Assembly: GCF_023716925.1 (NCBI RefSeq)
Contig: NZ_JAMQQG010000003.1
Span: forward strand, 54,088-118,087
Origin: Frankia sp. R82
Lineage (GTDB): Bacteria > Actinomycetota > Actinomycetes > Frankiales > Frankiaceae
DNA length: 64,000 bases
Reading direction: 5' to 3'
Shown here: one piece after another, positions 1 through 8,747 of the stretch
Numbering within the stretch: the stretch's first letter is position 1
How the letters are laid out: each line of letters starts with the position of its first letter
Made by a program: the position numbers and the translations under genes
Notes under the pieces: generated by a model
Databases searched by the model: none
What the model saw: the letters and a program-made list of their open reading frames with translations, nothing else
Told to the model about the DNA's origin: nothing

Positions 1-608
1 GCCTGCGCCAGCGCGGCGTTGGCGATGTTGGTCCGCACTCCGCCGGGGTGGACGACGGTGACCCGGACGGGCTGGTTGGCCTGCAGCATCTCGATGCGCA
101 GCGTCTCGGTGAAGCCCCGCACCCCGAACTTCGAGGTGCAGTAGGGGCCCAGTCCGCCCTGGGCCATGAAACCGTTGAGGCTGGAGATGTTGATGACGTG
201 CCCGTCACCCGAGGCGATCAGATGAGGCAGGAACGCCTTCGTGCCGTGCAGCACGCCCCAGAGATTCACCGACAGCACCCGTTCGAACACGGCCCAGTCG
301 GTCTCCAGGATCGTGTCACTGATACCGGCGATGCCGGCGTTGTTGTAGAGCTGGTGCACGACCCCGAAATGCGCGCGGACCTCGCCCGCGTATGTCTCGA
401 CCTCGGTGCGGTCGCTGACGTCGAGGTGGCGGGAGCGCACCTCGGTGCCGGTCGCCGCGACCAGGTCCACGGTCTCGGCCAGGCCGGTGGCGTTGACGTC
501 GGCCAGCGCGAGCCGCGCGCCCCGGTCGGCAAGGCCCAGGGCAAGGGCCCGGCCGATACCCGAGGCGGCGCCGGTGACGACGGCGACCTTGTCCGCGATG
601 GTGGTCAC
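1..608 (-). CDS. SDR family dehydrogenase (C-terminus outside window)
   Basis: NAD(P)-dependent short-chain dehydrogenase, cut by the left edge; about 202 residues are visible. The N-terminal Rossmann motif TGAASGIGR is at residues 12-20, followed by NNAGIAG and the catalytic YCTSK (YxxxK) with upstream NISS serine. The GTG start overlaps the TGA of the upstream flavin monooxygenase (GTGA, 605-608), so the two are translationally coupled. Monooxygenase plus SDR pairs usually oxidise a cyclic alcohol to a ketone and then a lactone; the substrate cannot be read here. The family call is firm, the pathway is inference. Confidence 0.9.
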   Translation of the reverse strand, partial: MTTIADKVAVVTGAASGIGRALALGLADRGARLALADVNATGLAETVDLVAATGTEVRSRHLDVSDRTEVETYAGEVRAHFGVVHQLYNNAGIAGISDTILETDWAVFERVLSVNLWGVLHGTKAFLPHLIASGDGHVINISSLNGFMAQGGLGPYCTSKFGVRGFTETLRIEMLQANQPVRVTVVHPGGVRTNIANAALAQ

Positions 609-2101
609 GATGCTGCTCCTGTGCGCTGACGGGAGTGGGACAGCCGCAGTTCGTCGTCCGCCACCGGCAGGTGCCGCAGGAGCCTGACGTCGCCGAGGTA
701 GTCGAACGACGTGAGCCAGGGCTTGCGGTTGCCCTGCCGGGGCAGCTCGTCGAGGACGCGTTGGATGTAGCCGGCGCCGAAGTCGAGGAACGGACGGGTC
801 CCCAGGTCCGGGTCGGCGACCACCGGGCAGGCCGTGTCGTAGCCGTGCGTGTCCATGTGCGTCAGCAGCCGGCAGAAGTGCTCGCACAGCAGGCCGATCT
901 TGAGCGTCCAGGAGGAGGTGGTGTAGCCGACCATGTAGGCGAGGTTCGGCACTCCCGAAAGCATGAGGCCCTTGTAGGCGACCGTGCTTGACAGTCGCAC
1001 GGGCTCGCCGTCGACGGTCAGCGGCACACCCCCGAACGCCTGGACGTTCAGCCCGGTCGCGGTCACGATGACGTCCGCCGTCAGCTCCCGTCCGGAGGCC
1101 AGCAGCACTCCGTTCTCGGTGAAGGTGGTGACACGATCCGTGACGACCGAGACCGCGCCCCGGCGGATCGCCGTGAACAGGTCGCCGCCCGGAGCGAAAC
1201 ACAGTCGCTGGTCCCAGGGGTCGTACGGCGGGCGGAAGTGTTCGTCGACCGCATAGCCCGCCGGCAGCATCCGGACGTTCATCCGGCGGATGAGTCGCCG
1301 GGCGGCCTTCGGGAACCGCCGGCAGAACCGCCACATCGCCTGCTGGCGAAGGATGTAGAGAGTACGGGCGAGGGTGTGGGCACGCTTCTCGCCGAATATC
1401 CGGCGCAGACGGATGACCAGCGCGTCCCGGGGCGGGGTGGCCAGGATGTAGGTCGGCGTCCGTTGCAGCATGGTGACGTGCGCCGCGGTGTCGGCCAACG
1501 CCGGAACCAGCGTCACCGCCGTCGCGCCACTGCCGATCACCACGATTCGCCGGCCGGTGACATCGAGATCGGCCGGCCAGTGCTGGGGGTGGATGATCTG
1601 CCCGCGGAAGCGTTCCCGCCCGTCGAAGTGCGGGGTGAAACCCTCGTCGTAGCGGTAGTAGCCGGTGGCGCACAGCAACCAGGAGCAGGTCAGCTTCGAG
1701 CGGGCACCGGACTCGGTGTTCACCACCTCGACCGTCCAGCGGGCGTCCGGCGACGACCACGACGCGCTGACGACCTTCGTGTGGTAGCGGATGTCGCGCT
1801 CGAGGTCGAACTCGCGGGCGGTCTCGCGCAGGTAGGCCAGGATCTGCTCGCCGTCGGCGAGAAACTTCTCGCCCCGCCACGGCTTGAACGCATAGCCGAA
1901 GGTGTGCAGATCGGAGTCCGACCGGATGCCCGGGTAGCGGAACAGGTCCCAGGTGCCGCCGAGCGCGCCGCGTGCCTCGAGGATCGCGTGGCTGCGCTGC
2001 GGATGCTCCCGCCGCAGGTAGTACGCGGCTCCGAGGCCGGAGATGCCCGCCCCGACGATGAGGACGTCGAGGTGTTCGAGTTGGGCGGCAGCAGACGGCA
2101 C
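605..2101 (-). CDS. Baeyer-Villiger-type flavin-containing monooxygenase
   Basis: Predicted FAD/NADPH monooxygenase that inserts oxygen next to a ketone. FAD motif IVGAGISG lies near residue 15, followed by GTWDLFRYPGIRSDSD. The fingerprint FRGQIIHPQHWP matches the BVMO consensus FxGxxxHxxxW, and the NADPH Rossmann motif VIGSGATA follows. The length (498 aa) is normal. It forms an operon with the SDR behind it (4-base overlap) and is divergent from a PucR-type regulator, which suggests an inducible ketone or alcohol degradation unit. Substrate unknown. Confidence 0.92.
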   Translation of the reverse strand: MPSAAAQLEHLDVLIVGAGISGLGAAYYLRREHPQRSHAILEARGALGGTWDLFRYPGIRSDSDLHTFGYAFKPWRGEKFLADGEQILAYLRETAREFDLERDIRYHTKVVSASWSSPDARWTVEVVNTESGARSKLTCSWLLCATGYYRYDEGFTPHFDGRERFRGQIIHPQHWPADLDVTGRRIVVIGSGATAVTLVPALADTAAHVTMLQRTPTYILATPPRDALVIRLRRIFGEKRAHTLARTLYILRQQAMWRFCRRFPKAARRLIRRMNVRMLPAGYAVDEHFRPPYDPWDQRLCFAPGGDLFTAIRRGAVSVVTDRVTTFTENGVLLASGRELTADVIVTATGLNVQAFGGVPLTVDGEPVRLSSTVAYKGLMLSGVPNLAYMVGYTTSSWTLKIGLLCEHFCRLLTHMDTHGYDTACPVVADPDLGTRPFLDFGAGYIQRVLDELPRQGNRKPWLTSFDYLGDVRLLRHLPVADDELRLSHSRQRTGAAS

Positions 2102-2171
2102 GCGGGCACCCCCAAGCGGAACTCCAGGACGGGTCAGGCTCAGATGTTGCTACGGTCCGGGACCGCCCGCC

Positions 2172-2218
2172 AGGTACATCATGCACCTACCTGATGTTCC
2201 TGCGGTGCAGGATGCACC
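2172..2218. promoter_or_regulatory. Two inverted repeats in the divergent monooxygenase/regulator promoter
   Basis: AGGTACATCA (2172-2181) pairs with TGATGTTCCT (2192-2201), nine of ten positions, over a 10-base spacer. GGTGCA (2204-2209) pairs with TGCACC (2213-2218). They sit between the divergent starts at 2101 and 2240. They are candidate operators for the adjacent PucR-type regulator; no binding data. Confidence 0.4.
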
Positions 2219-2239
2219 ATCTCGCTCTAGACTGGGCTG

Positions 2240-3478
2240 ATGGTGAGCTCCTGGGACCCGCCGTCCGGCAGGGTTCGGGAACTCATGCGGCGCGGTGCCG
2301 AGCTGGTCCTGCATCTGCCGCCCGCCTGGCTGGACGAGCTGGACGAGGCGACCCTCTCGGGTCCACACGGCCAGCAGATCGCTGCGGATCCCGTCCTTGC
2401 CGCGGCCATCCGGCGGGCCAACCGCTCGAACCTGCTGCACTGGGCGGCGGCGAACATCCGCGCGCCGGGCCAGCGCGTGCCGGCCAACCTTGCGGAGGTG
2501 CCGCTGGGGATCGCCCGTGACCTGGTCCGCCGCGGCCTGGACGACACGATGCTGGATGCCTACCGATCGGGCCAGAGCGTCGCGCTGCGACACTGGATCG
2601 AGATCGTCTTCTCCCTCACCTCCGACCCGCAGGAACTGCGAGCCGTGCTGGACGTGTCCTGCCAGTCGATCGCCGCCTTCGTCGAGGACACGATCGTCGC
2701 GGTCGCCGCCCAGATCACCCGGGAGCGCGCCGCCCTGACCCAGGGAACCCATGCCGAGCGTCGCGAAGCGGTCACCCTGCTGCTGGACGGGGCGCCGCTG
2801 TCCCCACGACGGGCCGAGCAGCGACTCGGCTACCGTCTCACCGGCGCGCACACCGCGGCCGTCGTCTGGAGCGACGACCCCGACACCGACCTCGGTGCGC
2901 TCGACCGTGCCGCCGACCTGCTCGCCACGGCTGCCGGGGACCCCCAACCGCTGACCGTGCTCGCCAGCGCGGCGACCCGCTGGGTCTGGGTGCACGGCAC
3001 ACCGGACCTGGCCCGGCTACGAGCCGAGGCCACCGATCTGCCGGCCGTACGCATCGCGATCGGCCCGTGCCGACCGGACCTCGACGGGTTCCGGCGCAGC
3101 CACCTTGATGCCCTCACCGTCCAACGGATCCTCGCCCGGCTCGCCTCGCCCCAGCAGATCGCCACCCATGCGGACATCGAACTCGTCGCCCTGTGCACCA
3201 CCGACGGCGAACGCGCCGCCCGGTTCGTGGGCAGTGCCCTCGGCGATCTGGAGACCGCCGCGCCCGAACTGCGCGAGGCGGTACGCGCCTTCCTCTCCAC
3301 CGGGTGCAACGCCACTGCCGCCGCGGCTCGGCTCTACCTGCACCGCAACACCCTGCTGCGCCGCCTGGCCCGGGCCGAACGGCTGCTGCCGACACCGCTG
3401 TCCGACAGCCTCCTGCCGGTCGGTGTCGCCCTGGAGATCCACCGCTGGCGCGGCACCGCGCCCCGAGCTCCCCGGTAG
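2240..3478 (+). CDS. PucR/CdaR-family transcriptional regulator
   Basis: 412-residue regulator. The last ~60 residues carry the PucR C-terminal helix-turn-helix: AVRAFLSTGCNATAAAARL followed by LHRNTLLRRLARAERLL. The middle part resembles the GGDEF-like region typical of CdaR/PucR proteins, and the N-terminal ~170 residues are helical without a motif I recognise. ATG 2240 was used; GTG 2243 is an alternative. Divergent orientation and palindromes in the 138-bp gap suggest it controls the monooxygenase/SDR operon. Confidence 0.87.
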   Translation: MVSSWDPPSGRVRELMRRGAELVLHLPPAWLDELDEATLSGPHGQQIAADPVLAAAIRRANRSNLLHWAAANIRAPGQRVPANLAEVPLGIARDLVRRGLDDTMLDAYRSGQSVALRHWIEIVFSLTSDPQELRAVLDVSCQSIAAFVEDTIVAVAAQITRERAALTQGTHAERREAVTLLLDGAPLSPRRAEQRLGYRLTGAHTAAVVWSDDPDTDLGALDRAADLLATAAGDPQPLTVLASAATRWVWVHGTPDLARLRAEATDLPAVRIAIGPCRPDLDGFRRSHLDALTVQRILARLASPQQIATHADIELVALCTTDGERAARFVGSALGDLETAAPELREAVRAFLSTGCNATAAAARLYLHRNTLLRRLARAERLLPTPLSDSLLPVGVALEIHRWRGTAPRAPR

Positions 3479-3607
3479 CCTCCCACCCCGCGCCGCACCC
3501 GGTCGGTTCCTGACGGGGCCTGGTCGACGGGACCCGGTCGGGTCCGCGGCGTCCGTGCCACGCAGCGATGGCGAGGTCCGGGCAGGAGGGCACCGGGCTG
3601 CCGCGGA

Positions 3608-4591
3608 TCACTCGGTCGGGGGCTGCTCCTGGTGTCGGCCGGAGCTGAACATCCAGGCCAGGTGTGCGCCCGGGATGTCGCGGATGGTGCGCACCACGAG
3701 GCGTAGCCGGTCCGGGTCCACCGTCGGTGCCAGGTGCCGCGCGTCGGCGAGCAGGACGCGTTCGGCTTCGCGAAGGTCGTGCAACCGCCGGGTGATGTGT
3801 GCGTACACCTGGTCGAGTGCGGTGTGCTCGTCGCAGCCCGTGGCGTGTCGCAGCACGAGGACATAGTTGGTGGTCTCGCCGCGCGCGGCCTCCCGGGGCA
3901 GGGACACCACATCGTTGCACCAGGCGACGAGGTCGCTGGAAGCCGCGCACAACTCGGTCCAGCTGCTGGTGGCGACGAGGTCCGGGGGGATTTCGGTCTG
4001 GTGGACGACTTCCAGCAGATCGACCATGAACATGGCGTTGTCGTCGCGGCGCAGGGACGGATATTCGGCCGGGGTGGCCAGTGTGCCGTTGTGCCGGTGG
4101 GCGATCTGGGTGAGAAACGCATCGCGATGGTGGTGGATGTGCTCGAGGAAGCGGCGACGCCACTGCGGGGACATCTCCCGGGCCGTCCGGGGCCACAGGT
4201 CCGCCAGTGCGGTGACCGGGGCAGAGGCCGTGCTGGGATCGGACCGTCCCTCGACGATCGAGGTGATCGCGGCGTAGGTCGTGTGCACGAGCTCGGCGCG
4301 CAGGCCCATCGACCCCTCGTCCTGCTCGTCATCGAGGTGGAACAGCCACAGCACCCACCGGGCGTAGACCTCGACGTCGCTCGGATGGGCGTCGGGCAGG
4401 ATGCGCGCGGCCAACAGGTGGAATCCGGCGGCGTCGAGCCGGGCACGCTCCCGGGCGTCGGTTACCAGACCGACCCGGGATGCCCAGGTCAGGAGATGCT
4501 CGCCGATCTGTTCGGCCTCGGGATGGATCCGCTCGGGGATGGGAATGCCGAAGTCGAGTCTGGACACGCCGGCAGCGGAGAGCTGGGTCAT
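3608..4591 (-). CDS. Class I terpene synthase (sesquiterpene-cyclase-like)
   Basis: Predicted Mg2+-dependent cyclase of a prenyl diphosphate. With the start at 4591 (327 aa, normal for bacterial enzymes) the aspartate-rich motif is DDEQD at 87-91, the NSE triad is N226, S230, E234 (NDxxSxxxE), and an RRDD segment at 181-184 precedes it. The frame stays open to 4684, but ATG 4591 has GAGG about 8 bases upstream and matches family length. No prenyltransferase or P450 is adjacent, so the product cannot be named. The next gene on the same strand is a MerR-type regulator. Confidence 0.93.
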   Translation of the reverse strand: MTQLSAAGVSRLDFGIPIPERIHPEAEQIGEHLLTWASRVGLVTDARERARLDAAGFHLLAARILPDAHPSDVEVYARWVLWLFHLDDEQDEGSMGLRAELVHTTYAAITSIVEGRSDPSTASAPVTALADLWPRTAREMSPQWRRRFLEHIHHHRDAFLTQIAHRHNGTLATPAEYPSLRRDDNAMFMVDLLEVVHQTEIPPDLVATSSWTELCAASSDLVAWCNDVVSLPREAARGETTNYVLVLRHATGCDEHTALDQVYAHITRRLHDLREAERVLLADARHLAPTVDPDRLRLVVRTIRDIPGAHLAWMFSSGRHQEQPPTE

Positions 4592-4770
4592 GAGCTGGCC
4601 TCGGTGACAGAGAAAGGTACGGGCGGCGGACGCGCCCGACTCCGGTGCCTTCACGACAAAGGCACCACACTCCGTCATTATCACGCGACAAGACGCCCGG
4701 TGACTTAAGGACTACGTCCCGAGTGGCGTGGATCCCTTTCCTGCCGTGAGTCAGGCAGACGGCCTGGCGG

Positions 4771-5103
4771 TCAGTGGCTGGCCGACGGGTTGTCGCGTAG
4801 CTGCTGGTTGATCTTCTGGGCTTCCGCGAGCTGGTCTTCAAGGATGACGATGCGGCAGGCAGCCTCGATCGCGGTGCCCTGGTCGACGAGCTCCCGGACG
4901 CGGGCGGCGATGCGCAGCTGGTAGCGGGAGTAGCGGCGATGGCCGCCCTCCGAGCGCAACGGGGTGATCAGGCGGGCTTCGCCCAGGGCCCGCAGGAAGG
5001 CGGGGGTGGTGCCGAGAAGGTCGGCTGCGCGGCCCACGGTGTAAGCGGGGTAGTCGTCGTCGTCGAGGCTGTCGGCCGGTTTGCGGGTGGTTCCAGGACT
5101 CAT
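4771..5103 (-). CDS. Small MerR-type (BldC-like) DNA-binding protein
   Basis: 110-residue protein with a single winged HTH ([20 protein letters not shown]), the wing [11 protein letters not shown], and a short C-terminal helix. It has no effector-binding domain, like the small BldC-like MerR proteins of actinomycetes. ATG 5103 was chosen over the upstream frame to 5169 because AAGAGGTG lies directly upstream. It lies ~180 bp upstream of the terpene synthase on the same strand, so it may be co-transcribed with or regulate it. Confidence 0.85.
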   Translation of the reverse strand: MSPGTTRKPADSLDDDDYPAYTVGRAADLLGTTPAFLRALGEARLITPLRSEGGHRRYSRYQLRIAARVRELVDQGTAIEAACRIVILEDQLAEAQKINQQLRDNPSASH

Positions 5104-5143
5104 TGCACCTCTTGCAGCTACGTCGAATATGGATACGTCGAAG

Positions 5144-5175
5144 GGGGCCTTGGTGTCGTCTGACACCAAGGCCCC
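5144..5175 (-). promoter_or_regulatory. 14-bp perfect hairpin in leader of MerR-type gene
   Basis: GGGGCCTTGGTGTC (5144-5157) is the exact reverse complement of 5162-5175, with a 4-base loop. It lies 41-72 bases before the MerR-type start, in its probable 5' leader or promoter. It could be a terminator/attenuator on the minus strand or a dyad operator. There is no clear T-run. Confidence 0.55.
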
Positions 5176-5678
5176 GAGGGCTCAACACCATCTACCGGCC
5201 AGGTGCGCCGGATTCCTTGTTCCGCGCTGCCGCCTCAGAGGGCGGGTACGGAGACCGCGTATGCGTGACCGGGGACCACCTTCCAATCCGGGGCATGCAG
5301 TGACCGAGCGAGCCGAACCATCGCTCGGGCGATCCTGATGGCGTCTACTCCTCTCTACTCGTTGTCTGGCGGGGTACTGCCGAACTTCCGCGGTGGTGCT
5401 CGACGGTCCGTCCGACCGCCGTCCTGCTCGCGACAGTTCGTGTCTGCCGCGACCCTGGACTCTCTTGGCTACAAGAGCAAAGCTACCTGACGCGAAGCTC
5501 GATGTCTACTGTGGCGGGGACAGATTTTTCGGGTCCAGCTAGAGAGGCTTGCTGCTGTGGACGGATGCGACCGGATGCGACCGGGAGCCGGCCACCGACC
5601 CGTACGCTGTTGTCCAGGCCCTCCCGCCCGGCCTACCACGCCGGCCTTCATCACACGGACCTCGCATAATGGCTCGCT
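5176..5678. other. Intergenic region between MerR-type gene and recD2
   Basis: About 500 bases with no convincing coding frame. It contains an 8-bp inverted repeat, CCGAGCGA (5304-5311) and TCGCTCGG (5321-5328). It probably carries the divergent promoters. No RNA gene was recognised. Confidence 0.5.
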
Positions 5679-7994
5679 GTGACGGTTACCCGTTCTGCTG
5701 CTGAGGCCGCATGCCAGGCGGTGGTGGAGGGAGTGCTGGAGCGGATCACCTTCGTCAGTGAGGAGACCGGCTACACCATCGCCCGACTGGCCACCGAGCG
5801 GTCCGGCCCGGACCTGCTGACGGTGGTGGGTCCTTTGCTGGGCGCGCAGATCGGGGAGAGTCTGCGGCTGACCGGGCAGTGGGGCAGTCATCCCCGGTAC
5901 GGCCGGCAGTTCCAGGTGCACTCGTACACCACGGTGCTGCCCGCCACGATCCAGGGCATTCGCCGCTACCTCGGCTCGGGGCTGATCAAGGGGATCGGGC
6001 CGGCGATGGCCGAGCGGATGGTCGCGCATTTCGACACCGACATCCTGCGGATCATCGAGGAGGAGCCGGCGCGGCTGATCGAGGTGCACGGGCTGGGACC
6101 CAAGCGCACCAGGAAAATTGCCGATGCCTGGGAGGAACAGAAGGCGATCAAGGAGGTGATGGTGTTTCTGCAGGGGGTGGGGGTGTCCACCTCGCTGGCC
6201 GTGAAGATCTACAAGAAGTACGGGGACACGTCCATCGGCGTGGTCCGCACGCAGCCCTACCGGCTCGCCGCCGACGTGTGGGGCATCGGGTTTCGGACCG
6301 CCGACACCATTGCCCAGGCGGTCGGCATCCCCCACGACAGTCCCGAACGGATCAAAGCCGGGTTGCAGTACACCCTGTCGCAGGCCGCCGACAACGGGCA
6401 CTGCTTCCTGCCCGCGCCGAACCTGGTCACCGAGGCGGTGAAGATCCTCGAGGTCGAGCGCGAGCTGATCGGCCCGTGTCTGGACCAGCTCGCCGCCGAC
6501 GAGGGCGTGGTCCGCGAAGGTGTCCCGGCCGGGGACGCCACCGTCCCGGCGGTCTACCTGGTGCCGTTCCACCGTGCGGAAACCTCCCTCGCCGACGGGC
6601 TGCTGCGGCTGCTCCACGGCGACCAGGATCGGTTGGCGACGTTCACGGACGTGGACTGGGGCCGGGCGCTCGGCTGGCTGCGGGGCCGGACCGGTCAGGA
6701 CCTGGCCGACGAACAGGCGGCAGCGGTCCGGCTCGCGCTCACCAGCAAGGTCGCGGTGCTCACCGGCGGTCCCGGGTGCGGCAAGAGCTTCACCGTCCGT
6801 TCGGTGGTGGAGCTCGCCCGGGCCCGCAACGCCCGGGTGGTGCTGGTCGCGCCGACCGGGCGGGCCGCGAAACGGCTGGCCGAGCTCACCGGTCACGAGG
6901 CCGCCACCGTCCACCGGTTGCTGGAACTGCAACCCGGCGGCGACCCCCGATATGACCGGGACAATCCGCTGGACGCCGATCTGGTGGTGGTGGACGAATC
7001 CTCGATGATGGACGTCATCCTGGCCAACAAGCTGGTGAGAGCGGTCCCGCCAGGAGCACATCTACTCCTCGTCGGTGACGTCGACCAGCTTCCCTCGGTC
7101 GGCGCCGGCGAGGTCCTGCGCGACCTGCTCGCCGCCGATACCATCCCCAGGGTCCGGCTGACCAGGATCTTCCGGCAGGCACAGCAGTCCGGCATCGTGG
7201 TCAACGCCCATCGCATCAACGCCGGGACACCGCCGCGGCTGAACGGCTTCGCCGACTTCTTCTGGTTTTCCTGCGAGCCGGCCGAGGACTCCGGTCTGCA
7301 TCCAGCGGAGGAGACCGCCAAAATGGTGGTGGACATCGTCGCCCGCCGCATCCCGAAACGCTTCGGGCTCGATCCCCGCCGCGACGTTCAGGTCCTGTCA
7401 CCGATGCACCGCGGACCGGCCGGGGCCGGCAATCTCAACATCCTGTTGCAGGAAACCCTCACCCCGGCGCGGGAGGGTGTACCCGAGCGGCGCTACGGGG
7501 GGCGGGTGTTCCGGGTCGGCGACAAGGTCACCCAGCTTCGCAACAACTACGAGAAGGGCACGGCCGGGGTTTTCAACGGGACCGTCGGCGTCGTCACCGC
7601 CATCAGCCCCGAGGAACAGACGCTGACCGTGCTCTCCGACGAGGACGAAAGTCTCAGGTACGACTTCTCCGAACTCGACGAGCTCGCCCATGCCTACGCT
7701 GTCAGCATCCACCGCTCCCAGGGCAGTGAATACCCTGCCGTCGTGCTTCCCCTCACCACCTCATCGTGGATGATGCTGCAACGCAACCTCCTCTACACCG
7801 GCGTCACCCGCGCCAAAAAACTTGTTGTCCTGGTCGGATCCCGTAAGGCGCTGGCGACCGCGATCCGGACCCCGGGAGCCGGACGTCGTCATACCGCCCT
7901 CACCCACCGCGTCCTCACCTCCGGATCCCGCGGGAATGCAGAACCCTGGGTTGTCGAGCCGCACCATCCGGCAGAAGCGGCTACTGCACAGTAG
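5679..7994 (+). CDS. recD2: ATP-dependent RecD2-like DNA helicase
   Basis: 771-residue 5'-3' superfamily 1B helicase. The N-terminal OB-like segment is followed by tandem helix-hairpin-helix motifs (GIGPAMAERM, VHGLGPKRTRKIADAW, VWGIGFRTADTI), characteristic of RecD2. The motor has Walker A TGGPGCGKS (~residue 362), Walker B VVVDESSMMD, motif III GDVDQLPSVGAG, and the C-terminal IHRSQGSEYP and TGVTRAKK. The start is GTG 5679. RecD2 works without RecBC, probably in repair or replication restart. It stands alone here. Confidence 0.95.
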   Translation: MTVTRSAAEAACQAVVEGVLERITFVSEETGYTIARLATERSGPDLLTVVGPLLGAQIGESLRLTGQWGSHPRYGRQFQVHSYTTVLPATIQGIRRYLGSGLIKGIGPAMAERMVAHFDTDILRIIEEEPARLIEVHGLGPKRTRKIADAWEEQKAIKEVMVFLQGVGVSTSLAVKIYKKYGDTSIGVVRTQPYRLAADVWGIGFRTADTIAQAVGIPHDSPERIKAGLQYTLSQAADNGHCFLPAPNLVTEAVKILEVERELIGPCLDQLAADEGVVREGVPAGDATVPAVYLVPFHRAETSLADGLLRLLHGDQDRLATFTDVDWGRALGWLRGRTGQDLADEQAAAVRLALTSKVAVLTGGPGCGKSFTVRSVVELARARNARVVLVAPTGRAAKRLAELTGHEAATVHRLLELQPGGDPRYDRDNPLDADLVVVDESSMMDVILANKLVRAVPPGAHLLLVGDVDQLPSVGAGEVLRDLLAADTIPRVRLTRIFRQAQQSGIVVNAHRINAGTPPRLNGFADFFWFSCEPAEDSGLHPAEETAKMVVDIVARRIPKRFGLDPRRDVQVLSPMHRGPAGAGNLNILLQETLTPAREGVPERRYGGRVFRVGDKVTQLRNNYEKGTAGVFNGTVGVVTAISPEEQTLTVLSDEDESLRYDFSELDELAHAYAVSIHRSQGSEYPAVVLPLTTSSWMMLQRNLLYTGVTRAKKLVVLVGSRKALATAIRTPGAGRRHTALTHRVLTSGSRGNAEPWVVEPHHPAEAATAQ

Positions 7995-8140
7995 GGCGCT
8001 CATGTGTTCGCCGGACACGGAAGCCTGGGCGGCTCGTCGCGCATGATCAAATGAGGCGTCGTCGTCGGCTTCATCCGCCAGCTCCGGCCTTGGAGTTCGC
8101 GGGGGTTTCGGTGCACTCCTGCGCAGCGTTCACCGAACTC

Positions 8141-8161
8141 GCCCTGGCACCTGACCAGGGC
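8141..8161. terminator. Short hairpin between convergent genes
   Basis: GCCCTGG (8141-8147) and CCAGGGC (8155-8161) form a 7-bp stem with a 7-base loop between the ends of recD2 and the FMN-binding gene. It is a weak candidate bidirectional terminator with no T-run. Confidence 0.3.
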
Positions 8162-8229
8162 ACCACCGGTGTCCGTCATGCCTCGCCCCGGCCCAGTACG
8201 ACAGTGCCCCGGCCCCCGTCCGGCGATGG

Positions 8230-8712
8230 TCAGCTGTGCCGGGCGAGATCGAGCGCGGCCTGCAGCGACGTCCTCCACCCGTCGCTGGTGTAGCTGGCAC
8301 CGGACACGGCGTCGATGGTCGCGCTCTGCGCGGTGAGCGTCTCCTGGCCCAGGATCGGGGCGGCTCGGGAGCTGATGCGCGACGAGCGTCCCCCCGCGGG
8401 CAGGGTCAGCGCGGTCACGGAGGTGATCCGGTCGCCAGAGACCGTGATGCGCACCTGGACCGGGCCGTAGGGGGTCGACGCGGCCGGCCCGTTGACGGTC
8501 ACCGGGCCCGGTCGGCTGGGGGGACCCGCGGTGGCGGGGACGGACGGCGGCGTGGCCCGGTCGGCGGGGCCCGTCGTGGTCGACGACGGCGCGATCAGGC
8601 CGGGTGGTGCGGTCGGCGCGGCGCGGGTTGTCGACTGGCTGGCGACCAGCCCGCCGAAGGTGAGAACCAGACCGGCAACAGCGCCAGCCACCAGCAGCGA
8701 CGGTTCTCGCAT
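8230..8712 (-). CDS. Membrane-anchored FMN-binding domain protein
   Basis: 160-residue protein. An N-terminal hydrophobic segment (LLVAGAVAGLVLTFGGLVA) is followed by a Pro/Thr/Ser-rich linker and a C-terminal FMN_bind domain ending with DAVSGASYTSDGW. SGAS is the family motif for FMN contact or attachment (NqrC/RnfG type). ATG 8712 was chosen because GGAGACC precedes it. It lies 35 bases downstream of the ferric-reductase-like gene on the same strand, so it probably passes electrons to or from that flavocytochrome outside the membrane. Confidence 0.87.
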   Translation of the reverse strand: MREPSLLVAGAVAGLVLTFGGLVASQSTTRAAPTAPPGLIAPSSTTTGPADRATPPSVPATAGPPSRPGPVTVNGPAASTPYGPVQVRITVSGDRITSVTALTLPAGGRSSRISSRAAPILGQETLTAQSATIDAVSGASYTSDGWRTSLQAALDLARHS

Positions 8713-8747
8713 GAGGTCTCCAGGTGAACGCGGCGAATGCCGTTCGG

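Noticed and set aside
5144..5328. Hairpins considered as a tRNA or riboswitch
   Set aside because: Simple stems only; no cloverleaf, TψC arm or known riboswitch core was seen.
5469..7061. 530-codon open frame antisense to recD2
   Set aside because: No recognisable motif; the + strand encodes a complete RecD2 with all helicase motifs.
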